64,000 bases of DNA from Argyresthia goedartella. Its lineage: Eukaryota > Arthropoda > Insecta > Lepidoptera > Argyresthiidae. The DNA is taken from contig OX463806.1 of NCBI GenBank assembly GCA_949825045.1, forward strand, positions 44,912,208-44,976,207, read 5' to 3'. The notes below the pieces were generated by a model. That model was not told the DNA's origin and searched no databases. It saw only the letters and a program-made list of their open reading frames with translations. Below, piece by piece: positions 10,508 to 19,541 of this stretch. Position 1 is the stretch's first letter. The number at the start of each line of letters is the position of its first letter. The translations under genes and the position numbers were made by a program.

Positions 10508-13435
10508 GTAAGTTCAATAAACGTAGATTTTTAATAATTTGATCGAAAATACAATCGAGGTACGATTTTCGTGATAGGGTGGGGACACATTATGCCATCG
10601 TATCGATAAATGGTTGTTTCTAAGTACCTTTTAAATAAATAAATATAGGCTACCAACGTCCCACCAAGAGGCACAGGACTCTTACCGGATTCGTGTAAGA
10701 TTGAGACATACTCCACCACGTTGGCTCAGTGCGTGTTGGGGCGGGATTTAAGGACTATAGGTAAAGGTCTCGAACACGGACACCTGATTTTTGGAAGGAA
10801 AGTGGGCGGAGGGGGTGAGGGGGTAGAGGGGACCTCCACCGCTTAAGTTTTATTTGTCGCAAACCAGGGTTTTATTTATGGATTTTTAAAAACCTTATAT
10901 TGAAGTTAGTTTTGGTACTATAATCTCGTAATTTTCCCTATAAATGTAATTGTAGAATAAAGATATGTTTTTTTGCTCTGTGTACCTACCTTTTTTTTTC
11001 AGCTTTCCTCAAGAGCCAACAATAAAAGAACAGTGGATTGATGTTACTGGTAGAGAACATTGGATGCCTACAAAATCAAGCACAATTTGCTCAAAACATT
11101 TCAAGGAAAAAGATTACTTAATAAAAAAATCTGGACATAAATACTTAAAGTGTGGTGCAGTGCCACAAGAAAATGTTGTCCGTATATGTTCTACCAATGC
11201 AGTGCGTATAACATTTCAATATAAGTACAGCATAACATTGTAGTACGTATAATAGAAATATCATGTAGTAACAAAAAGTTTTTAACATTATTTTATTGAT
11301 TATTACAGGACATCGAGTCGTTTATAGCAGCCAAAGCAAAAAAACGCAAATTGGAAAGTACATCTGATGAAACTAAAACAAGCAATACTCTCCAGCAATT
11401 CGGAGTTTTGCATTGACTCTACATTATTATTCACCGAAAGCGTACGAATATGTTCGCAACACATTCGATACTTGCCTGCCTCATACACGTACATTGCGAA
11501 AGTGGTACTCAAGTATTGAAGGAGAACCCGGCTTTACATCTGAATCATTTGCAGCACTGAAATTGAAAGTGGAATCAACCAAATACCCTATTATCGCGGG
11601 GCTTGTAATGGATGAGATGGCAATTAGACGCCGGATAGAGTGGGATGGATACAAGTTGCATGGTTTTGTGGAAATTGGCAATAAACAATGCAGTGACCAC
11701 ATAACTGAAGCTAAAGAGGCTTTGGTATTTTTGGTAACAGGAATAAACTGCAATTTTAAAGTGCCTGTAGCCTACTTCCTTGTTGATGGTGTAACTGGAG
11801 ATCAACGCTCTGATCTAGTAAAACAATGCTTGGAAAGGATTCATGATACAGGAGTAAAGATAGTGTCGCTCACGTTTGATGGTTGTGCATCTAATTTAGC
11901 AATGATAAAAAATTTGGGTTGCTCCTTTGAAAATGGCAAGATAACATTTGAACATCCCGTCACAAAACAAGAAGTGATGTCAGTATTGGATCCATCACAT
12001 ATGATAAAATTAATTCGAAACGCTTTTCAGGTAGATTCCATTTTTAATAAACAATAATGATACAAAAATTTAATTAAATATTAAAATTTACAGCATTTAT
12101 TTAAAATGTTTCATACTTTTTCAGGTATACCAAACATTTGTGGATGCGAACGGCAAAAAAATACAGTGGGCTTACCTGGAAGAACTAAATAAAGTTCAAG
12201 AAAAGGAAAAGTTCCATTTACGTAACAAATTACGACATCGTCACATTCACTTCCAGAACAAAAAAATGAAAGTGAAGCTGGCCACCCAGCTGTTTAGTTT
12301 GAATGTGGCTGATGCCGTTGACTTTTGTGAAGAAAAGTTAAATATGTCGGATTTTCAAGATAGTTCTGCCACAACAAAATTTTTAAGAATCATCAATAAT
12401 TTGTTTGACATCTTAAACTCTAGAAGCCTCAATCAGTATGGTTATAAGAAAGCTATAAATGAGTGGAATGCTCCCACAATATTCGACTATTTGGATGAGG
12501 CGGTTGAATATATTTCAACCCTTAAAGCTCAAGATGGGACGTTGTTGATAAAAAGTCCAAGAAAAGTCGGATTTTTGGGCTTTCTTGGTTGTGTACAGGC
12601 CTCCAAGCATTTTTACAGGACACTAATAGAAACGAAAGAACTTTTATTCTTTCCTTTTTATAAAGTCAGCCAAGATCATCTCGAACTTCTATTCTGCAAC
12701 ATAAGATGTCATGGTGGTGCAAATAACAATCCAACAGCACGACAATTTAAAGCTGCGTATAAAAAACTGTTGGTACATGTGGAGCTAAAAGACTACGGCA
12801 ATGGCAACTGTACAGCATTGGAGAATTTGTCGATCCTCAATTGTTCTTCTGCTGTTAAAAGGATAAATTTGACAACAGATGCAACTTATGAATTAGAAGA
12901 GGGCAATGAAGACGATGGATCTGAAGAGCGAGAATTTGCTGAGTTTTACAAAAACATGTCTAGCTTCAGTATACAGGTGCTTAGTCACATAGCGGGAAAT
13001 GTTGTTCACGTTTTAATAAAAAAAAAAAAATGTGATGTATGTGTAGGTGCTCTGGCATGTCGCTGGCGTACCTCACAGCATAAATTCATCATTTGTAAAG
13101 ATAAAGGCGGTCTCTTGTATCCGTCGGATGATGTCATTACTATTTGCAAAAAAGCAGAATCGGTAATCCGATATTACACAGATAATTCGAGAAAGTTTAA
13201 CAAAGATTTTTTGGTCACAAAAATCCTACATAGTTTAGTCGGCACCAAATTATTTGAGGACATCTCATTTCATCAGATTGGGGAGTACCCAACTGGCAAT
13301 CATATCACAGATCTAATGAAAGCCGTCATTGAAAAATATATTAATATAAGAGTGCATTTTTTACTGAAAGAATACGTTTCAAAAGAAACGAAAAGGCAAT
13401 TGCTTAATAAATATGTTTTATTTCAAGGCCAATAA
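10428..13435 (+). CDS. P element transposase, four or five exons, THAP9-like
   Basis: Proposed exons are 10428-10507, 11003 to about 11205, 11309 or 11396-12030, and 12125-13435. Exon 1 starts MPSCAIITC and joins exon 2 in phase to make a C2CH THAP zinc finger: C-x4-C, FHRFP, a Trp, TICSKHF (C-x2-H) and the closing CGAVP. This domain binds transposon ends in the known P system. Exon 3 carries FALTLHYYSPKAYEYVR, LPHTRTLRKWYS and the RNase H-like core with acidic residues in VMDEMAIRRR and LTFDGCASN. Exon 4 carries the DHLELLF-NIRCHGGANNNPTARQ region, whose Glu is the expected third catalytic residue, and ends in TAA. Splice sites are canonical (CG/gtaagt, cag, CAG/gtaga, tcag). The frame entered at 11309 runs into TGA at 11414, while the conserved core uses another frame. 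Either a one-base indel occurred, or the true acceptor is the CTCTCCAG ending at 11395. Confidence 0.87.
11003..11205 (+). CDS. P transposase exon 2 (second half of THAP zinc finger)
   Basis: It follows a polypyrimidine tract and cag. It completes the Arg codon and reads FPQEPTIKEQW, then TICSKHF and LKCGAVPQENV. The donor is not certain (candidate GTGCGT near 11205). If the intron is retained the frame stops at 11241, giving a THAP-only protein. Confidence 0.75.
12125..13435 (+). CDS. P transposase last exon
   Basis: Begins after ttttttcag in phase with the CAG that ends at 12030 and stays open for 436 codons to the TAA. It contains the NNNPTARQFKAAYKKLL motif shared by P element and THAP9 proteins. 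A run of about 12 A at 13019-13030 lies inside the frame without breaking it. Confidence 0.87.
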   Translation, partial: VYQTFVDANGKKIQWAYLEELNKVQEKEKFHLRNKLRHRHIHFQNKKMKVKLATQLFSLNVADAVDFCEEKLNMSDFQDSSATTKFLRIINNLFDILNSRSLNQYGYKKAINEWNAPTIFDYLDEAVEYISTLKAQDGTLLIKSPRKVGFLGFLGCVQASKHFYRTLIETKELLFFPFYKVSQDHLELLFCNIRCHGGANNNPTARQFKAAYKKLLVHVELKDYGNGNCTALENLSILNCSSAVKRINLTTDATYELEEGNEDDGSEEREFAEFYKNMSSFSIQVLSHIAGNVVHVLIKKKKCDVCVGALACRWRTSQHKFIICKDKGGLLYPSDDVITICKKAESVIRYYTDNSRKFNKDFLVTKILHSLVGTKLFEDISFHQIGEYPTGNHITDLMKAVIEKYINIRVHFLLKEYVSKETKRQLLNKYVLFQGQ

Positions 13436-13466
13436 ATAATATTGCGATAAACGTTGTGAGTTTTAA

Positions 13467-13586
13467 TTACTCCAGGACCGGCCATACATTTGACGCATCG
13501 CGATTTTGAATTATATTTCATGGAAATAAAATTCAAAACCTATAACGGCCAAATGCCCCGAAATCGTGGCATCGGTCCGTGAGTGG
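13467..13586. mobile_element. short MITE inside the P element, TTAA-flanked
   Basis: A 120 bp fold-back flanked by TTAA at 13463-13466 and 13587-13590. The inner ends share GGACCG, and the middle pairs TTTTGAATT with AATTCAAAA. TTAA flanks suggest piggyBac-type mobilisation. No coding capacity. Confidence 0.55.
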
Positions 13587-13728
13587 TTAATTCCCTCAAA
13601 AGGTAAAAATAAAATAATTTCAAAATAATAATACATATACTAATATAGGTACGACTGCAGATGAAATTTTAAATTTTACCAATCGTTCTTATGCAAGTCT
13701 TGTTTCAATAAGTATGGTTTTTGTCGCG

Positions 13729-13808
13729 GATGGTAATATCATAGGAAATAAGGGAGCTAATCAAAGCGCACCGTTCTGTCCCTTACTTCCTACGATATTA
13801 CCGTCCAT
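13729..13808. repeat. hairpin in the P element 3' region
   Basis: GGATGGTAATATCATAGGAA near 13729 pairs with TTCCTACGATATTACCGTCC ending near 13808, an imperfect stem of about 28 bp with a 20 nt loop. It may be a regulatory subterminal structure or another tiny MITE. Confidence 0.5.
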
Positions 13809-14248
13809 GACACAAATTTTGAAAATTATAAACACGACTATTCCCGTGTTTCAGAATAATGTCCTATACGATTCGATTCTTATGTCGATTCCTATTTCGA
13901 TCGCTTCCGTAAACTTAGTCCCTTGTTTTTGCCGATAGTTTTTGACGAAATTATAAGCAATTTGAGTAAAATACATATTACATTATGTTATCAAAATTAA
14001 CATCGATAATAAAAATATAAACATCGATAAAAGTTTATCGTTAGTCAATCCCTAACGTGTATGAAAAATAAATTGCTTTTACGCACACACGCACGACAGT
14101 AACAGTTGCGTTGGCGTGAGTTGCTTAGCCAATCGCGAGCCCGTATTGTTGCCTCACGCACACATGTGAACCCTTGCACGTATTTGTTTATCTTAGTAGT
14201 AGTCAGCTGGAGCGGCGACGGTGGTTCCCGTTCAAAAAATGGAATAGG

Positions 14249-14279
14249 GCCTTTCTAACCTATTATTAAATGTTCTGTG
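14249..14279 (-). repeat. P element right terminal inverted repeat, 31 bp
   Basis: Exact reverse complement of the left repeat, ending ...AAATGTTCTGTG, followed at once by the second GTTCATAT duplication at 14280-14287. Confidence 0.95.
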
Positions 14280-16549
14280 GTTCATATGAAGACCACATTT
14301 TCGACTTTCTGTACCGAAGTTTTCAATCATATATCTTAGGTCTTCACAGTTTTCAATTAGTATAACTATGTCATCTGCAAAACGTAAGTGATTCAGATAG
14401 TCTCCATTGTTGTTGATCCCCTTCTTGTTCCAGTTCATCTTCGAGAATATATTTTGCAGTAGTGTCGTAAAAAGATTTGGTGATCACCTTGCCTTACGCC
14501 TCTCTTAACTTCCAATGTCTTTCCAAGTCTATCCATTTTTACGATAGCTTTACTACGTTTGTGTATATCTTTCAGAATTTTTATATATTTCGCAGAGACT
14601 CCTTGTTCTTCTAATGCTTGCCATAGAGAATTATGACTGATAGAATCAAAGGCTTTCGAATAGTCTATGAAAGCAATGTAAAGGTTTTTGTTGTTGTACT
14701 CTTCATATCTTTCTATCACTTGGCTTAGAGCGAATATATGATCTGTTGTTGAAAAATTTGGTCTAAATCCTGCTTGTTTTATTGATTGACATTGTTCTAA
14801 TGTTTTTCTCAGTCTCCCTAATATGACACTGGTAAATAGCTTATAAATGGTCTGTAGTAGACTTATTGGTCTGTAGTTCCCAACTGTGGTTCCCAATGTC
14901 CATATGGTTTCCTTTCTTGTATAGTAGCGTTATGAGCGAGTTTTCCCATGCACTGGGTATTATTCCATATTCTAAAATGCCATTAAATAATTCAGTAAGT
15001 ATTGATGAAATGGGGTCTACTATCCCCCTCAAGATATCGTTCGAAATTCCATCTTCGCCAGGGCTCTTTGCGCTTTTAGTTTATTTATTGAGTGGGAAAT
15101 CTCGACACACAGGAACGGTGGTATGCTGTTCTGGTCATCTGCATTTGTTCTTGAATGTAGTATTTCTGTCGTTTGTTTATAGTTGTATAGGTTCTTATAG
15201 TACTTTGTTGCAATGTCCACTGTTTGTTCTCTATCTGTGACCACGTTATCTTCTGGGTTTTTCAGAGAGGTTATGCATTGTTTCGAGGTTGTAAGGCGAG
15301 ATTGAGACCTTTTCACAGAGCTTATTTTCTCAAATTCTTCTTCAATAATGGCAAGCCTTTGTTTCTGCCTTGTAAGTAACTTCTTTTCTTTCTTGGATTT
15401 ATGTTCTTTATTCTTTAGTTCTGTTCTTTTGGCTATAAGTTCTTTTATCTGATGGTCGAGCGTATAATATAGTTATTCTGGATTTCGTTTAGGCATTGTC
15501 ATGACAGATTGCTTGATAATGTTAATTAGATTTGTGTATGACTCTTGAACATTTGAAATTTGTTCTTTTTTCTGTGTAAGATCTGAAAACACATTTTTCA
15601 CATGTTCTTTTTTAATTGGGAGTAGATCTTTATTTCCACCTTTGTAAGCTTTTGTCTTTGTTCTTTTTATATTCAGATTTAAAGTTGCCTGAATGGGCCT
15701 GTGATCAGAATGGTAAGGGGTGTTAATTACTTGAATGTTTTCAATCTTAGTTATGTTTTTGTTAGAGTAAAATCAATCTCATTCTTGGTTTTACCATCTG
15801 GTGATATCCATGTCCATCATTGCTTTGGATTTTTCTTGAAGAATGAGTTTGATATGAATAGCTGATTTTCCATGCAGTATTGAACCAGATTTTCGCCTCT
15901 TTCGTTTCTATCTCCATATCCCCAGCGACCCATGACAGGTCTATCCTCGAGACTTGGTAGGCCTATATTGGCATTTAAATCTCCGATCACCATGACTGAA
16001 TTTGAGGTATTCTGAAGGGCTTTAGTAATTTCTTCGTAAAAATCTTGAATCCCTTTCTCTTGGTTTTCGAGTGTGGAGCATATACTTGAACTATGTGTAT
16101 CGTTTTCTCTCCAAATTTCAGATCAAGTCGAGCAATTCTGTCGGGATAGCTGGTAAAATTAGTTGTGTTCTTCTTCCAAATTGTTTTTATGAGAAAGCCA
16201 ACACCATTGTGGCTACTCCTTTCACCATCATGTATCATTATGTAATATTTGTATTCGAGTATCTTTGTACCGTCTAGCTTTGTTTCAGAGAGTCCAATTA
16301 TGTCCCATTTAATCGTCTCGATATCATGTTCTAGTTCGTCTTGTCTGCCGACTCCGACTAGGCCTCTTACATTGAATGCACCCACATATATTTCACTATT
16401 GTCAGTGTCTGCTTTATTGATGGAGGGGTTTGGTCTACTACTTCCACGGTGACTACCCGGACTGGGACTATATTATCTAAGTTCGTCTAAATCTGGGTTT
16501 CGTTTCATGACATCTTCAATTTTTTTTTTATATTCTCAGAGTTGCTCTC

Positions 16550-17716
16550 ACTCGTTAATTTCAGCTCTGACTTGGTCAAAGGCAAGAAATGAATCAGCTA
16601 GGGATAAATCATACTTCTGTAGCAGTTTTATCGGCTATTGTATAAATTAGTATTTTTCTTCAATATAATTTAAGTCATTTCGTATATTTTGTTTTTCTAA
16701 AATTTGTTTGCGGTTCAAATAGCTACTGCATCAGAGCTGTTTAACGTCGTCAAAACATCTTGTATTGCCTCAAAGTGCTGAGTGTAGTAAGACACTGCCT
16801 CTAACCAAGTGCCCCATCGAGTAAAGACTGGTTGCGGATGCAACGGTATGTTAGGATATTTTTCTTTTACGATTTAAACTCTGCTCGGGGCTTTCAAAAA
16901 TATTTCTTTTACATTTGCTATCAATACATCGACATCATTATGTTCTAATCTTATTTGCTCAGTTACACGATGAAGAGTATGTGCCAAACATGTGAAGTGT
17001 TTCATTTCAGGTAAATAGATCTTTAAATTTCGTCCTGCAGAGAGCATTTGCTGTAGCAAACAAACCATAAACCAATTTGTTTTGGAATATTTAGAAAATC
17101 TATGGCAAACAGCATTCGAGTCTAAATTTAGCAACATTTTAATAATATGTACTAACAGTGTATTAGTACATATTATTAAAATGTTGCTAAATTTAGACTC
17201 GAATGCTGTTTGCCATAGATTTTCTAAATATTCCAAAACAAATTGGTTTATGGTTTGTCCATTGACCACTGTCAGCATTTTACATGCAATTAAATAAGGG
17301 TGGCTTATGCTATTATCACTCAATGGTTTTATTAAAAAAAGGACTTTATATCTACCTAAAAAGTCCGTGGTTTCGTCTAAAGATATCCATAGTTTCTTAT
17401 TTCTATTATTTTCATGAATCGCATTGATTTTATTCTTAAAAAAAATATCCAAATAAACTTTTTGTAACTGTGATTCGACGGGCACTTTACAATTAGCACA
17501 TACAGAGCAACAAGTACTGCATATATATTTAATAAAAAAAACTTTGAACGCAGGATTTTTCATTTGAGACCTAGGAATGTTGCACAGGATCAGAAACTTT
17601 ATAAGGTCGAAATAAAATTCCTCTTGAGGTCGCTCAAACTTTCCTTTGTGTACGAAAATAAAGTCAAAAATACTGACCGCGTAAAACATATTTTGTCGTT
17701 TTTTAACATTTCTCAT
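16550..17716 (-). pseudogene. hAT-type transposase with internal palindrome, disrupted
   Basis: The minus-strand frame 17716-16874 (280 codons) contains the hAT signature WISLDETTDFLGRYKV (about residues 111-126), then FTCLAHTLHRVTEQIR and the C-terminal hallmark FLKAPSRV. After a TAA near 16876 the same frame continues with HPQPVFTRWGTWLEAVSYY, and a further frame with SLADSFLAFDQVRAEIN near 16560, so the original protein was longer. It resembles the insect hAT family related to CGG-binding protein 1. The N-terminal BED/zinc region is not visible. A 96 bp segment is duplicated as a palindrome inside the frame (17060-17258) without closing it, inserting about 30 foreign codons into the catalytic domain. 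Confidence 0.78.
17060..17258. repeat. perfect palindrome, 96 bp arms, 7 bp spacer
   Basis: Left arm 17060-17155, spacer CAGTGTA 17156-17162, right arm 17163-17258. I compared the arms base by base and found no mismatch. The right arm fits the hAT protein (FVLEYLENLWQTAFESKFSN); the left arm is the same DNA inverted, so it is the likely added copy. Confidence 0.97.
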
Positions 17717-17789
17717 TCCATATCTCAGTCAATTCCATGATTTCTAGTGTCATTACAGAAGCCATCATTATGAACAACTTTCCCCTCAC

Positions 17790-18028
17790 TGAGAGTCCAA
17801 ATTCCAAATGTCTTTATTACTCTAGATATTTACATATACTTAGCAATCGTCATTTTTTGCTACTTCTCTAAATTGGACCACTGTGGGAGTAGAAGGGCGT
17901 AGAAAATCCCACAGTATGATTTTTAGATCTCTTTTAAAAATTGCTTGTGCTTTACTAATAAAAATATTATAATATCGTTATCATAATTAATAAGCAGGAA
18001 TAAATCATTACAAAATTATTAACAGCAA
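17790..18028 (-). mobile_element. 3' end of the CR1/Jockey-type LINE
   Basis: Closely matches the 3' UTR of the LINE at 1161-2445, including ACATATACTTAGCAATCGTC and the GGACCACTGTGGGAG hairpin, then stops near 18028. A strongly 5'-truncated copy with no coding part. Confidence 0.8.
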
Positions 18029-18237
18029 GTTGTCAACTACTCTCTCACTTCAATGCATCTAGGCAACTCCACAAAAAACAGTTCACTAAAGGCAGATCAA
18101 CAACAGACGCCGGAGTAGTAGAACACATTTATAGTGCGTGGGAAGGATCACAGGATGCGTTTGGTAATTTAGTATATTCGTGAAAATATTCGATTATATC
18201 AAATTTTATCAAAATTAACTTACAATAGTTATGTATC

Positions 18238-18770
18238 ATGGCTTCGACAATTTTAAAGCGTGGTAAAAAAGTTGTTGAAAGGCCACCTAATAGCAATACT
18301 CGATAGGCCGACATGATCGAGTGGTTAACAAGACACGATATTCCTTTTACACCTGATAACAAAAACCGGAACTGTATAGCGTAATACAACGCCACAAAGA
18401 ACACTTCAGCGTTTTTCGAGTGGATAAAGTTTTGGCTGAAAATGGACATACAGCAATACGACTGCCTCCATATCACCTTTTATATCCTTAGAAAATATAT
18501 GGGCACAGTTTAAAGGCTATGTCGCCCCCAGAAATTTCGAAAGAAAAAAAAACGTCAGTGAAAAAACTGCTCATGGAAAAAATTTAAATGTTAGGACTCG
18601 AAGAATGGACGAAAGTCTGTAATCATGCAATAAAGTGTGAAGATGTGTTCTTAACAGAAGAAGAGAAATTAGATGTGTTTATCGAGCGTTTTATAATTAA
18701 TGTAAATGATTCAGATACTGATAGTGAGGAGGAGGAGGAGGAGGAGGAGGAGGTTCTCAATTCGACGTGA
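18238..18770 (+). pseudogene. relic IS630/Tc1-related transposase
   Basis: Plus-strand pieces in different frames: MASTILKRGKKVVERPP, a TAG, then DMIEWLTRHDIPFTPDN; later HTAIRLPPYH, the typical DDE_3 motif before the third catalytic residue; and finally LGLEEWTKVCNHAIKCEDVFL with an acidic tail ending in nine Glu from (GAG)n. The PPYH...W.VC.H...E pattern is that of IS630/Tc1-related proteins of insects. Most of the catalytic domain is deleted. Confidence 0.6.
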
Positions 18771-18779
18771 ATATTTTTT

Positions 18780-19541
18780 TTGTATGTATGTTATAAGATT
18801 TCTAGAAGACACGTGAACCGATTTACAAAATTCTTTTTGTATTTGATAGGGTACCCTTCCGAGATGGTCCCATGTAAAGATGTTATAGAAGTATAATGTT
18901 ATAGATGTTATTAATGTTCAAATTCATGTCGCTTCTGCATAATAAATTTTTTAGGTCTACCTGTTAGTAATGTCATCTTGGCAGGTGCTATACATTGCGT
19001 TCATGATACTTCAAATTGATTGCTACCTAATAAAGTGGCGGTTATGTATTTCGCGTCATTTCCGTCTCCGGATTAAGGCGATGATATCCGAGAAAAGCCT
19101 AATCTTTAACTGATTTGAATCGTATTGTACCTATTGTGAAGTCACTTTAAAAAAAAGAAGGTATGGGGGATTTTCTTGCCGTTTCTCTTAACCACAGACT
19201 ATAAAGGGATACTACTCTTAACCCCGAGGCCCACCTTCCGAAAGGGTGTCAGTCTTTTTTTTATATAAAAAAAATTACTTGTAATAAGTAAGTATAATTT
19301 TGACGTTGAATAAGATAATTTATTTATTTATATACAATAAAAAAATGAATCTGAATCTCCCCTAGAAATATATGGTCGCAAATGGGAAAAAATTGTCTCT
19401 CAGTACTTTGACCCGTTACACAACACCCCTTTGACAAGTTACTAAGAGGGCCCCAAATTTTTTTTTTTGCTATTTGTATGCATTTTGGGGAAAGTTGTTG
19501 TGCCGGTCGACTATGTTAGTCATATTTTCACGTAATGGTAA
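18780..19541. other. no gene recognised
   Basis: AT-rich DNA with a few homopolymers. It includes the left flank of the piggyBac element, whose GTAA at 19538-19541 is probably a mutated TTAA. Confidence 0.6.

Larger units (their letters stand above)
10270..14279 (+). mobile_element. complete P element (P superfamily, THAP transposase), 4,010 bp
   Basis: The ends are perfect 31 bp terminal inverted repeats, beginning CACAGAACATTTAATAATAG on the left (10270-10300) and ending with the reverse complement at 14249-14279. They are flanked by an 8 bp target duplication, as known for P elements. Inside is a multi-exon plus-strand gene with a THAP zinc finger and a P-type catalytic core. The element sits in RTE copy B. 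The 3' non-coding part (13436-14248) carries a small TTAA-flanked MITE and a hairpin. Structurally this is an autonomous-looking copy; one reading-frame uncertainty near 11309-11414 is described with the gene. Confidence 0.93.
9600..16545 (-). mobile_element. RTE-type LINE, copy B, split by a P element
   Basis: The LINE runs on the minus strand from an endonuclease domain (FNVRGLVGVGRQDELEHDIE, DIIGLSETKL, near 16385-15987) through the RT (15300-14290) to a C-terminal module (10013-9600: LYGCQMWAL, KLKWRCEEHVARA, RPRGRPRRRWRDDIE), and ends near 9600. It is interrupted between 10269 and 14280 by the P element. Several frames are broken by indels shared with copy A, so it was already defective. 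Its presence gives the P element a known empty target sequence for comparison. Confidence 0.88.

Noticed and set aside
10302..10511. Upstream ATG at 10302 as the P transposase start
   Set aside because: It would add 42 residues before the canonical THAP MPxxC start, and the added part is low-complexity and Arg/Ser-rich.
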